A stretch of DNA of 64,000 bases from NCBI RefSeq assembly GCF_001686985.1, contig NZ_CP015318.1, positions 3,842,001-3,906,000 on the forward strand. Reading direction: 5' to 3'. A model generated the notes under the pieces. The model saw nothing but the letters and a program-made list of their open reading frames with translations, had not been told where the DNA came from and searched no databases. Positions 41,672 to 50,153 of this stretch are shown here, in pieces. Origin of the DNA: Mesorhizobium amorphae CCNWGS0123. Its GTDB lineage: Bacteria; Pseudomonadota; Alphaproteobacteria; Rhizobiales; Rhizobiaceae. Within the stretch, counting starts at the first letter, position 1, and every line of letters begins with the position of its first letter. A program made the position numbers and the translations under genes.

Positions 41672-42220
41672 TCAACCGGAAAATCCGCCACCAGCGAGGA
41701 ACGCCTGTTCCTCCGGCGTTGTCTCGCGGCCAAGCATTTTGTTGCGGTGCGGAAAGCGGCCGAAGCGCTGGATGATGTCACGGTGCTCCAGCGCATATTT
41801 CAGATAGTCCGGTGCCCTGGTGGTGGTGAACTCCACCGATTTGTCCTGGTCGGCGAGAAGCTCCGAATGCTCATAGGGCAGATAGAGGAAGACCCGCAGA
41901 TCCTGCTCGAGCGCCAGATCATGGCCGGCCGCGATGGCCTTGCCGGCGAAATGCCTGGCCAGCTCGTCGGTCGCATACATGTGGCCGGTGCCGCGAAAGC
42001 AATTGCGCGGAAACTGGTCGAGCAGGATCATCAGTGCCAGCGACCCCTCGGCATGCTCTGACCAGGCATCGCATTCGCGCCGCGCGGCACCGTAGTGCAG
42101 GTCGAGAAATCGGGTGCGGAAGTCGGTATCGAAGCCGTCGTTCTTTTCGAACCATGCATCTTCGCCGGCATCGCGCCAGAATTTGGCGACTGAGAGCGCC
42201 TGCTTGTCCAGTTCGGTCAT
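41672..42220 (-). CDS. DUF924 family protein
   Basis: A 182-residue protein of the DUF924 family, an all-helical fold with TPR-like packing. Conserved motifs are LMILLDQFPRNCFRGTG, LPYEHSELLADQDKSVEF and FGRFPHRNKMLGRETTPEE. No reaction is established. ATG 42220 lies 3 bp after the Kef-type antiporter stop at 42224, so the two are co-transcribed from 44 kb downward, though no functional link is known. Confidence 0.88.
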   Translation of the reverse strand: MTELDKQALSVAKFWRDAGEDAWFEKNDGFDTDFRTRFLDLHYGAARRECDAWSEHAEGSLALMILLDQFPRNCFRGTGHMYATDELARHFAGKAIAAGHDLALEQDLRVFLYLPYEHSELLADQDKSVEFTTTRAPDYLKYALEHRDIIQRFGRFPHRNKMLGRETTPEEQAFLAGGGFSG

Positions 42221-42223
42221 TGC

Positions 42224-44062
42224 TTACTCCTCGGCAGGCTCGGATTTGTGCAGCACGCCGGCGGTCTCCTCGTTGAGTGCCTGGCCGGCTCGCCGCGGCG
42301 GCGTCAGCGGCGCCGGAATTGGCGTGCCGATATTGCCCTTGAGGAAGCGCGCGCCGGCACGAACGCCTTCCGCCAATTGCGTTTCGAAGCGGGCGGTGTC
42401 GCGGCGGCGGACATCCTCGATGACGTCGGCGACGTCGTCCGGGTCGATACCCAACGCCTCCAGGGCGGAGCCGCCGAAGACAAGCGCCGATTCGAAGGTT
42501 TCACGCAGCTGGAAGTCGACGCCGGCGCGAATAAGCTGAAGCGCGGTGCCGCGATCGAAGGCGCGCGCCAGCACTGTCAGCAGCGGAAACTCGGCCTTGA
42601 CCAACTGGGCGATGCGCACGGCGGCCTCGGGCTTGTCGACGCAGATCAGCACCGCGCGTGCCCGTCCGGCGCCCGCCGCATGCAATATGTCCAGCCGTGT
42701 GCCGTCGCCATAATAGACCTTGAAGCCGAAATCGGCCGCCGCCTGGATCATCTCGACCTCATTGTCGATGATCGACACGTCGATGCCGCGCAGCAGCAGC
42801 GGCTGGCTGGCGATCTGGCCGAATCGGCCAAAACCGATGATCAGCACGCTGCCCGAAAGGTCCGCGGCGACGTCGACCCCATCGAGCGACTGCTCGTCGC
42901 GCGGCGTGAGATAGCGCAGCGCGATGATGGCTAAAGGCGTCAGCACCATGGAGATGATGACGATCGCCGTCAGCGTCGCGTTGGCCCGGCTATCGATGAT
43001 GCCGACCGCCGCGGCGGCCGAATAGAGCACGAAAGCGAATTCGCCGCCTTGCGCCATGAACACGGCGCGTTCGAGCGCTTCACGGTGGCCGCTCTTGAGC
43101 ATGCGGGCGACCAGGTAGATGCCGAGCGCCTTCATCACCATGTAGGCGACGACATAGATGGCGACGATGCGCCAGTTCGCGACCACGACGTGCAGGTCGA
43201 GCGACATGCCGACGGCAAGGAAGAACAGGCCGAGCAGGATGCCGCGGAATGGCTCGATATCGGCCTCGAGCTGGTGGCGGAAGGTCGATTCGGACAACAG
43301 CACGCCGGCCAGGAACGCGCCCATCGCCATCGACAGGCCGGAGAGCTGCATGGCCAGAGCCGACCCCAGCACGACCAGCAGTGCGGCCGCCGTCATCACT
43401 TCGCGAGCCCGGGCATCCGCCAGGATGCGGAAGAACGGATTGAGCAGGTAGCGCCCCGCCACCACCAGCCCGACGATCGCCCCAAGGCCGATGCCGACTT
43501 CGGTCAGCCGTTGCGACAGGCTCATATCGGCGCCGCCCGGCGCCAGGAAGGCGATCAGCGCCAGCAGCGGCACGATCGCCAGGTCTTCCAGCAGCAGGAT
43601 GGAAACGATGCGCTGGCCCTTGGGCGTGGCCATCTCGCCGCGCTCTTCCAGAAGTTGCATGACGATCGCCGTCGAGGTCAGCACGAAGCCGGCGCCGGCA
43701 ACGAAGGATACCGCGATCGGAAAGCCGCCGGCCAGGCCGACACTCGTCAACAACAAGGCGCAGACGCCGACCTGCAGGGCGCCGAGGCCGAAGATCTCGC
43801 GGCGCAGGCCCCACAGCCGTGACGGCTGCATTTCCAGCCCGATGATGAACAGGAACATGACGACGCCGAGTTCGGCGACATGAAGAATCGCTTCCGATTC
43901 GGAGAAGATGCGAAGTCCGAATGGTCCGATCACCACACCGGCGGCGAGATAGCCGAGAATCGAGCCCAGGCCCATGCGTTTGAAGATCGGAACGGCTACC
44001 ACGCCGGCGGCAAGCAGCGCCACCACCTGGATCAGATCGCTGCCCGATGCTTCCGCCGCCAT
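42224..44062 (-). CDS. CPA2 monovalent cation:proton antiporter (KefB/KefC-like)
   Basis: A 612-residue antiporter with about twelve membrane helices in residues 8-395. Key motifs are LGSILGYLAAGVVIGPFGL, the conserved LLLEDLAIVPLLAL with its ion-binding aspartate, and SMAMGAFLAGVLLSES. Residues about 410-530 are a TrkA_N (RCK) domain, VLIIGFGRFGQIASQPL, that binds NAD(H) and gates transport. KefB/C export potassium during electrophile stress; no KefF/G ancillary gene is next to it, so the trigger is uncertain. ATG 44062 is the start that begins closest to the first helix; ATG 44095 or 44116 are alternatives. Confidence 0.92.
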   Translation of the reverse strand: MAAEASGSDLIQVVALLAAGVVAVPIFKRMGLGSILGYLAAGVVIGPFGLRIFSESEAILHVAELGVVMFLFIIGLEMQPSRLWGLRREIFGLGALQVGVCALLLTSVGLAGGFPIAVSFVAGAGFVLTSTAIVMQLLEERGEMATPKGQRIVSILLLEDLAIVPLLALIAFLAPGGADMSLSQRLTEVGIGLGAIVGLVVAGRYLLNPFFRILADARAREVMTAAALLVVLGSALAMQLSGLSMAMGAFLAGVLLSESTFRHQLEADIEPFRGILLGLFFLAVGMSLDLHVVVANWRIVAIYVVAYMVMKALGIYLVARMLKSGHREALERAVFMAQGGEFAFVLYSAAAAVGIIDSRANATLTAIVIISMVLTPLAIIALRYLTPRDEQSLDGVDVAADLSGSVLIIGFGRFGQIASQPLLLRGIDVSIIDNEVEMIQAAADFGFKVYYGDGTRLDILHAAGAGRARAVLICVDKPEAAVRIAQLVKAEFPLLTVLARAFDRGTALQLIRAGVDFQLRETFESALVFGGSALEALGIDPDDVADVIEDVRRRDTARFETQLAEGVRAGARFLKGNIGTPIPAPLTPPRRAGQALNEETAGVLHKSEPAEE

Positions 44063-44311
44063 GCCTGCTCTTCCGTTCCTGGAGGTTCCTCGCATATGCT
44101 GCGGAATCGAGGGCAAGGATAGGGACTTCGGCCGGGATCGAACAGAGCGAATCGGCGCGCTACCGTCCCGGCACTGTTGCAGCCGCGTTACACAAATTTA
44201 TGCGGTGCTCGCGTTGCGTGTCACCACAATCAGCGGTTAAGGGACGCTTGGCTTCGGCCATTGGAGGGGAGTGACGATCAAGTCGCTGCCCTTTTTGAGG
44301 AGATGACTGAC

Positions 44312-44578
44312 ATGAAGAAGTTTTTGCTCGTTGCCGTGGGTGTTGCGGCGCTTGCTGGCTCGGCCTGTTCGAAGGCGCCTGAGTGCACCGCCGAAATGGC
44401 GACCAAGAAGGCGCAGGACATGACGACCGCGCTGCAGGAAGCCATCACCAAGGATCCGTCCAAGGCGGCCGATCTGACGGCCAAGGTGCAGGCGGTGACG
44501 ACCAAGTATCAGGGCGCCACGACGCTGGACGAAGCCTGCAAGGCCTATGACGAGCTGACGGCCACCATCAAGGGCTGA
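44312..44578 (+). CDS. Small exported helical protein (88 aa)
   Basis: An 88-residue protein with an N-terminal signal, MKKFLLVAVGVAALAGSACS. The cleavage region AGSAC is a poor lipobox (Gly at -3), so either signal peptidase could act at Cys19. Mature residues are Ala/Thr/Lys-rich helix, with two further cysteines (CTAEM and EACKAYDEL), reminiscent of small alanine-rich periplasmic proteins. I do not recognise a family. GAGGAG precedes ATG 44312 by nine bases; ATG 44303 is in the same frame. A strong terminator follows. Confidence 0.78.
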   Translation: MKKFLLVAVGVAALAGSACSKAPECTAEMATKKAQDMTTALQEAITKDPSKAADLTAKVQAVTTKYQGATTLDEACKAYDELTATIKG

Positions 44579-44596
44579 TTGATCGTTCGGAAATTG

Positions 44597-44633
44597 AAAA
44601 AGGCGGCGGCCCTGGTGGGCCGCCGCCTTTTTT
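44597..44633. terminator. Bidirectional rho-independent terminator
   Basis: GGCGGCGGCCC-TGGT-GGGCCGCCGCC, an 11-bp perfect stem with A5 before and T6 after, between convergent genes. Confidence 0.95.
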
Positions 44634-44650
44634 CTTGGCTGCTACGAATC

Positions 44651-45205
44651 TCAGTTCGGTGCGATGGAGCCGACTTCGACCGCATCGACCCGCTTCAGGC
44701 TCATGCCGATGACCGGCACCAGCTGCTCTTCGACGCGCACCGCGACGGTCACTGTCATCGAGTTGTCGTCGGGAATGCGGGCCTGCATGACACCGCGCAG
44801 CTGTTTACGGTTGATGGTGAAGACGACCTTGTGAGCGTCGACGACATTGCCGCCGATGATGTCGAGGCCTGACCCCGCGGCGCCGCCCATGAAGTTGCCC
44901 TTGTAGCCGTCGCGGCCCTTGCGCTCGACTGACGCCGACATTTTCTGGGTGAACATGCCGACCCGACATCCGCCGTCGAGCGTCATGCCGGTCTTGCCGT
45001 CAGGCGTCGAGCCGTTGAAACTGCAGGTGAATTTCGTGCCCTTGTACTTGCCGGCGACGATTTCGCCCGGGCCGACCCACTTGCCTTCCACCGATTGAAA
45101 GAATTGCTTGTCGGGTTCCGAGCCAAACGCCTTTTCAACGAGGCCGAAAGGGGCTGCAACCGCGACCGCGACAGGCAGGACGCTGGATAGAATTACGCTT
45201 TTCAT
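44651..45205 (-). CDS. Exported protein of unknown function (184 aa)
   Basis: A 184-residue protein with a signal peptide, MKSVILSSVLPVAVAVAAPF, and a beta-rich mature part. Segments such as VEGKWVGPGEIVAGKYKGTK, FTCSFNGSTPDGKTGMTLDG and VVFTINRKQLRGVMQARIPD suggest a lipocalin-like or small barrel fold. Two cysteines in CSFNG and GGCRVG may be bridged. No family name comes to mind. ATG 45205 is chosen for the signal peptide; an upstream in-frame ATG at 45244 is unlikely. Confidence 0.8.
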   Translation of the reverse strand: MKSVILSSVLPVAVAVAAPFGLVEKAFGSEPDKQFFQSVEGKWVGPGEIVAGKYKGTKFTCSFNGSTPDGKTGMTLDGGCRVGMFTQKMSASVERKGRDGYKGNFMGGAAGSGLDIIGGNVVDAHKVVFTINRKQLRGVMQARIPDDNSMTVTVAVRVEEQLVPVIGMSLKRVDAVEVGSIAPN

Positions 45206-45295
45206 CGACCACACCCGGCAACAAGGAAGCTGTTCTTGGAACACTTCCGACCATGAACAAGATTGGTTAATGCTTGGTGACTGCGGGGCGTCTCT

Positions 45296-46393
45296 TCACT
45301 TGCCGGAGGTCGATGTTTCACTTTCTTTCTTGGTTGCGAAGGATGTCAGAGCGGACAGGAAATCGCCCAGTCCCGGCCGTCTGGCGGCGATGAAGGGCAG
45401 GGGCCGCGCCGTCTCCATTGCTGCGATGCCGATCCGTGCCGTCATCATGCCGTTGACGACACCCTCGCCAAGCTTCGCCGAAAGGCGTGCGGCGAGGCCA
45501 TGGCCGATGATCTGCTGGACAAAACTGTCGCCGACGGCGATCGAACCGGTGACCGCGAGATGGGCAAGAACGCTGCGCGCCAGCCGGAAGAAGCCCAGCG
45601 TGCCCGGCCGGCCACCGTAAAGTTCCGACAGGCGGCGAATGAGCCGCCCAGCCTCGAACACGACATAGGCGACATCGACGACGGCCCGCGGGCTGACCGC
45701 CGTCACCAGCGACACCCGCTTGGCCGCTTCGAGGATCATGACCTTGGCGCGCGCATCCAGCGGCCCGAGGATCTCGGTCTCGGCCAGCCGCACCAGATTG
45801 CCGCCGTCGATGATTTCACCGCGCAGCTCGGCCAGCGAGCGCCTGCCGGCCGCGGTTTCGGGTTTTGCCGCGACAAAGGCCGAAAGCTCGTCGACGACGG
45901 CCCTTGCGGCCTTCGGATCGTCGCGCGCCACGGCATCCAGCGACCGCTTCTGCAGTTTTTCGACCTCGGCCAGGCGGGCGATCGCCAGGAATTCGCGCAC
46001 CAGGATGACCATCAGCGCCAGCAGAGCGATGGCGGCCATTCCAGCGGCCAGCCAGCCCAGCCATTCGGCGCGCTCGAACAGGTCGCGAATGAGCTGGTCG
46101 GTCCACAGGCCGACGGCCAGCGAAACCAGGACACCCAGCGCGCCGAAGAACAGCCTGCCGAGCAGCGAACGCTTGCGCGGCGCGGTGGCAGGCGGCGGTT
46201 CGGCGGCGACGATGTCAGGTTCGTCGAAAACATCGATCTCGGCCGGCAAGACGACAGCGACGCCAACCCCTGCGGCGCGCGGCTTGCGCGTCTGCGGCGG
46301 CTCGGCATGGGCACGGCGCGTCTCCCGCGCCTCCTGCTTTGGTTCGGGCTCAGCCTCGATGCGGAATGCCGCGGGTTTGCGGGGCGCTGTCAT
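45296..46393 (-). CDS. TIGR01620 family membrane protein (YcjF-like, DUF697)
   Basis: A 365-residue inner-membrane protein of the TIGR01620/YcjF family. After a charged, Pro-rich cytoplasmic N-terminus (about 1-75) come two membrane helices (LFFGALGVLVSLAVGLW and GWLAAGMAAIALLALMVI), then a soluble helical domain with the DUF697-like end AKRVSLVTAVSPRAVVDVAY and IAVGDSFVQQIIGHGLAARL. The family always lies next to ycjX, as here: ATG 46393 overlaps the ycjX stop by four bases (ATGA). Function unknown; E. coli homologues are in the phage-shock regulon. Confidence 0.88.
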   Translation of the reverse strand: MTAPRKPAAFRIEAEPEPKQEARETRRAHAEPPQTRKPRAAGVGVAVVLPAEIDVFDEPDIVAAEPPPATAPRKRSLLGRLFFGALGVLVSLAVGLWTDQLIRDLFERAEWLGWLAAGMAAIALLALMVILVREFLAIARLAEVEKLQKRSLDAVARDDPKAARAVVDELSAFVAAKPETAAGRRSLAELRGEIIDGGNLVRLAETEILGPLDARAKVMILEAAKRVSLVTAVSPRAVVDVAYVVFEAGRLIRRLSELYGGRPGTLGFFRLARSVLAHLAVTGSIAVGDSFVQQIIGHGLAARLSAKLGEGVVNGMMTARIGIAAMETARPLPFIAARRPGLGDFLSALTSFATKKESETSTSGK

Positions 46394-47865
46394 GCCAGGT
46401 GATCTCCGATCAGGAACTGCAAGGCGCGGTCGAGCCTGATATGCGGCAGCGAGAGCGTAACACCTTCTGCCGTGCGTTCGAGCTTTGGCGGACGAAAGCG
46501 CACGAAACGGATCGCCGGCCCGTCAGCATCAGGTTGCTGCGACCCGGAAACATCGAACACCGCATCAGCTTTCTCTGGCAAGTCACCGGGAAATATGGCG
46601 GTTTCGGCTTTGCCGTCGAATGTGTCGCCATTGATCCTTTCGTCCTTGAGCGGTGTGCCGATGATGACCGGCAACGTCTCGCGACCCTGCTTGACCGTGC
46701 CTTCGCGGGTCGCGCGCACGGCCGCCATGGCAACCACGTCGACATCGGCGCCCGTGAAATTCGCCCGAGTTACCGCCCGGTCGGCCAGCCGGCGCACGAT
46801 CGCCTGCAGCCGGTCGTGGCTTTCGTGATGCAGATGGTCCGCCTTGGTCGCCGCAACCAGGATGCGGTCGATACGCCGCGAGAACAAGTCGGTGAGGAAA
46901 TTGCCCCTGCCGGGCCTGAAGCAGGAGAGGATCTCGGTGACGGCGCGTTCCAGGTCGGCCATGGCACCGGGGCCGGCATTCAGTGCCTGCATGGCGTCGA
47001 TCAGGACGATTTGACGGTCGAGGCGCGTGATGTGCTCGCGGAAGAACGGTTTGACGACATGCGTCTTGTAGGCCTCGTAACGCCGCTCCATCATGGCTTG
47101 CAGCGACCCGGAACGCGGCCGCCGGTCGCCTGGCGCCAGCAAAGGCGAGAAAGTCAGCGCGGGCGAGCCCTCGAGGTCGCCCGGCATCAGGAAGCGGCCC
47201 GGCGGCAAGGTCGAAAGCGCTCGTTCGTCGAGTTTGCATGCCTTGAGATAGGCGGCAAAGCTCTCGGCCAGGCGGCGCGCCGTCATTTCATCGGCATCGG
47301 CGTTCGGATCGATAGTGGCTGCTAGCGCCCGCCAACCTTCCGAAAGATCGGCGCGCACCGGCAGCGCCGCCATCTCCATCGCTTCGCGTGAAAAATCGGC
47401 GAAGGATTTGCCGAGCAAGGGCAGATCGAGCAGCCACTCGCCGGGGTAGTCGACGATGTCCAGCGACAATTTCCCGGCCGAAAACAAGCGGTTCCAACCG
47501 GAGGCTGATTCAAATTCGATGGTCAGCCGGAGCTCGGAGATGGCGCGCGTCGATTCGGGCCAGATGCGATCGTTGACCAGCGCCGCTATGTGATCCTCGT
47601 ACTGGAAGCGGGGAACGGCATCGTCGGGTTGTTCCTCGAGGAAAGCCCGGGCGATGCGCCCGGATTTCTGCGCCTCGAACAGCGGCAGGCGCCCGCCATG
47701 GATCAGATTGTGGACAAGGGCGGAGATGAACACCGTCTTGCCGGCGCGTGAAAGGCCGGTCACGCCCAGCCGCAGCGACGGGGAAAAGAGCCCGGCCGCC
47801 CGCCCTGAAAATGTATCGAGCGCAATCTTGGCTTCGTCGGAGAATGTGGTCAGCGATGATGCCAA
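46390..47865 (-). CDS. YcjX-family P-loop GTPase-like protein
   Basis: A 491-residue cytoplasmic ATPase/GTPase of the YcjX family. The P-loop is GVTGLSRAGKTVFISALVHN, with LDIVDYPGEWLLDLPLL as the switch/G3 region and LVAATKADHLHHESHDRL as the G4-like nucleotide specificity loop. The biological role is unknown; it pairs with the membrane protein encoded right after it. Start is uncertain: TTG 47865 begins MASSLTTFSDEAKIALD, in register with homologues, whereas ATG 47970 would add 35 low-complexity residues and overlap the SixA gene by 41 bp. Confidence 0.88.
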   Translation of the reverse strand: MASSLTTFSDEAKIALDTFSGRAAGLFSPSLRLGVTGLSRAGKTVFISALVHNLIHGGRLPLFEAQKSGRIARAFLEEQPDDAVPRFQYEDHIAALVNDRIWPESTRAISELRLTIEFESASGWNRLFSAGKLSLDIVDYPGEWLLDLPLLGKSFADFSREAMEMAALPVRADLSEGWRALAATIDPNADADEMTARRLAESFAAYLKACKLDERALSTLPPGRFLMPGDLEGSPALTFSPLLAPGDRRPRSGSLQAMMERRYEAYKTHVVKPFFREHITRLDRQIVLIDAMQALNAGPGAMADLERAVTEILSCFRPGRGNFLTDLFSRRIDRILVAATKADHLHHESHDRLQAIVRRLADRAVTRANFTGADVDVVAMAAVRATREGTVKQGRETLPVIIGTPLKDERINGDTFDGKAETAIFPGDLPEKADAVFDVSGSQQPDADGPAIRFVRFRPPKLERTAEGVTLSLPHIRLDRALQFLIGDHLA

Positions 47866-47929
47866 AATGGGGTCTCTCGGGCGCTTGTCAGGCTCCGATA
47901 TAGGCCTTGGACCCGTGGTTTGAAATGGT

Positions 47930-48433
47930 TCAGAGGTCGGCAGGGGTGAGAAAGGCTTCGAGATAGCCATTGCCTTGCGCGGCACTGGCAAGGGCGCCGG
48001 CAAAGCGCACGACGGCAAGACCGGATGTGGGAAAGCCGTGGTTCATCATGCCGCGGGCGGCTTCTTCGCCGTCGCCCGAGACCGCCATCGCCAGATCCTC
48101 CGTCATCGGGTTGTGGCCGATGACCAGCAGCGAGCCGGGCCCGCCATTGTCACGGATGAGGGTGAGGTAACCGGCGGCGTCCTCGCTGTATAAAGTGTCG
48201 AAGAACAGCACGCGGCCGGTGTCCGTCTGCCCGGCCAGACCTTCTAGCGTCTGGCGCGCCCGCATCGCGTTAGAGCAAAGGGTGATGTCGGGAACATAGT
48301 TGCGGACGCGCATGACCTCGCCCATCAGTTCGGCATCGGCCATGCCGGCTGCATCGAGCGGACGATCGAAGTCACGGACGCCGGGCAGCGCCCATCCGGC
48401 CTTGGCATGCCTCAACAGGTACAGTCTGCTCAC
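47930..48433 (-). CDS. SixA-type histidine phosphatase
   Basis: A 167-residue histidine phosphatase of the SixA branch. It opens LYLLRHAKAGW with the RHG motif as Arg8-His9, and the second catalytic His is in LLVIGHNPMTEDLA. Conserved arginine-bearing LCSNAMRARQTLEGL is also present. SixA removes phosphate from histidine phosphotransfer domains in E. coli. The start GTG 48433 has GAGGGAG directly upstream and lines up with the family; the ORF extends to 48505 without support. It lies upstream of ycjX on the same strand with 64 bp between. Confidence 0.9.
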   Translation of the reverse strand: MSRLYLLRHAKAGWALPGVRDFDRPLDAAGMADAELMGEVMRVRNYVPDITLCSNAMRARQTLEGLAGQTDTGRVLFFDTLYSEDAAGYLTLIRDNGGPGSLLVIGHNPMTEDLAMAVSGDGEEAARGMMNHGFPTSGLAVVRFAGALASAAQGNGYLEAFLTPADL

Positions 48434-48666
48434 AGCTCCCTCACGCCACAAGACACCCGCCCGATTAGCCATCAGAACGGCCTGCTGCACAATGGCCGGC
48501 GCCACTCAAGCACAACAAATCATGTCAGAATTCGCTCGCGTCCTTGAAGCAGAAGGGTTCCGCCATCAACTGCTAACATTTGCGTGACTCTATCGCCGAT
48601 TGCGCTTGTGCAGGCTTCGGTCCGCGAATATATAGGCGCCAAATTTGGGGTTGTTGGGTGAGTCGC

Positions 48667-49083
48667 ATGAACGACATCGTTACCGCCGATTACGTACCCT
48701 CCGAAGACGAGCCGTTCATGAACGAACGGCAGAAATCCTACTTTCGCCTAAAGCTCGTCACCTGGAAGAACGACATTCTGCGCGAAGCGCGCGAAACTCT
48801 CGAAATTCTGCAGCAGGAAAACGCCAACCATCCCGATCTCGCCGATCGTGCCTCATCGGAAACCGACCGCGCCATCGAGCTTCGTGCCCGCGATCGCCAG
48901 CGCAAGCTCATTTCGAAGATCGATTCGGCGCTGCAGCGCATCGATGAAGGCACCTACGGCTATTGCGAAGAAACCGGCGAGCCCATCGCGCTGAAGCGGC
49001 TCGATGCACGCCCGATCGCGACCTTGTCGATCGAGGCGCAGGAGCGTCACGAGCGCCGCGAGAAGGTCTATCGCGACGACTGA
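48667..49083 (+). CDS. dksA: RNA polymerase-binding protein DksA, zinc-site-degenerate form
   Basis: A 138-residue DksA that works with ppGpp on RNA polymerase to reset transcription during starvation. The coiled-coil tip region LISKIDSALQRIDEGTYGYC is present. The zinc finger is degenerate: the positions of the C-x2-C-x17-C-x2-C set read Cys100, Thr103, Ser121 and Ala124, so only one cysteine remains. Rhodobacter and other alphaproteobacterial DksA share this state and work without zinc. ATG 48667 is chosen from homology (MNDIV...). A terminator follows at 49113. Confidence 0.94.
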   Translation: MNDIVTADYVPSEDEPFMNERQKSYFRLKLVTWKNDILREARETLEILQQENANHPDLADRASSETDRAIELRARDRQRKLISKIDSALQRIDEGTYGYCEETGEPIALKRLDARPIATLSIEAQERHERREKVYRDD

Positions 49084-49112
49084 CGCGAGCAAAACCGGGC
49101 AAACTCATAGTC

Positions 49113-49137
49113 ATGGCCGGGTTTCCCGGCCATTTTT
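49113..49137 (+). terminator. Rho-independent terminator of dksA
   Basis: ATGGCCGGG-TTT-CCCGGCCAT followed by TTTT, 30 bp after the stop. Confidence 0.9.
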
Positions 49138-49203
49138 GTGCCTGGCTTGTCCTGTGCAATGCCGGGAAAAGTGCAGAAAAACAATGAGTAGAGCGCTTCA
49201 GCT

Positions 49204-49941
49204 CTAGCGTTTGTGGTTGGCCAGTTCGCCGAGAAGCTTCGTCATCTCGTCGTCGAGCGATTGCGGTGGCGCATTGGCCGCCGTTTTGCTCGCAGCCCTC
49301 GAATGCGAGTTGTCCAGCGAGACCTCGAGTTCCTGCATCAGCGTATCGTCGATGGATTCTTGCTTTGCCGGCGCCGGGGTGTGCCTGGCGGTGTTGATGG
49401 TCGACCCATAGGCCGGAAGCGGCGTAACATTGCTCGCCTGATAGTTGGGCGCGGCCGGTTTCGGTGCCGGCGCCGGAGCCGGAGCCGGCGTGACCGGGCG
49501 GGGTCGGGCAGGGGCCGGAGCGGCCGCAACCGGCTGCGGTGGCGCCTGCTTTGCCGGCGCCGGGGCGGGCTGGACTGCGCGCGGCCGCGGTGCCTGGGCC
49601 TGCTGCTGGCCGCCATCTCCGGTCAGCGCCGGGCGGCGCGGTGTCGCCAGCCGGATGTCGCGTTCGACGACGACGTCGGTCGGGCCGCCGATCAGGAGCA
49701 GGTGCTCGATGTCGTCGCGGCGCACCAGCACAAGCCGGCGATGGCTGTCGACTGCGGTGGCATCCATGACGGCGAGCCGCGTCTTGCGGTTCCTGCCGCC
49801 GGCGACGAACGTCCCGAAAGTCAGGCTGCGGACAAGCTTGACGATGAGCAGAACGACGATAAGCAGAACCAGCGCGGCAAATGTCCACAGGATTGCGGCG
49901 ACATATCCAGGACCCGCTACGCCATCCAGCCACTGCAGCAT
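49204..49941 (-). CDS. FliO/MopB-like membrane protein with Pro/Ala-rich tail
   Basis: A 245-residue protein with one membrane helix (about residues 10-35, GYVAAILWTFAALVLLIVVL) and a FliO-type cytoplasmic part: RNRKTRLAVMDATAVDSHRR then LVLVRRDDIEHLLLIGGP. The C-terminal 140 residues are rich in Pro, Ala and Gln and look disordered, ending DDEMTKLLGELANHKR. FliO is an export-gate assembly factor of flagella, but no flagellar gene is near, so this orphan may do something else. Start ATG 49941 with GGGGGC upstream. It is convergent with dksA and divergent from cckA. Confidence 0.75.
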   Translation of the reverse strand: MLQWLDGVAGPGYVAAILWTFAALVLLIVVLLIVKLVRSLTFGTFVAGGRNRKTRLAVMDATAVDSHRRLVLVRRDDIEHLLLIGGPTDVVVERDIRLATPRRPALTGDGGQQQAQAPRPRAVQPAPAPAKQAPPQPVAAAPAPARPRPVTPAPAPAPAPKPAAPNYQASNVTPLPAYGSTINTARHTPAPAKQESIDDTLMQELEVSLDNSHSRAASKTAANAPPQSLDDEMTKLLGELANHKR

Positions 49942-50153
49942 CGGTGCCCCCAATCGGCTTTTGAAGTGAGGCGACACTAGACTGTAGCGGCAGGCCACCG
50001 CAAGTTACCTTTCCGCTTCGTGAACAGCTTGAAACAGCAATGGCCGGACGGCGCCATTTTTATCTGACATTTGCGGCCGGGGCCTTTTCCGGAATAGGAG
50101 AATGTGATTCAACCGGGCAGCGCCGGTAGACCGGATTCACAAGCAGGGGGCAC

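Noticed and set aside
49191..49206. TAGAGC/GCTCTA hairpin at the end of the FliO-like gene
   Set aside because: Only six base pairs and no T-run; too weak to call a terminator.
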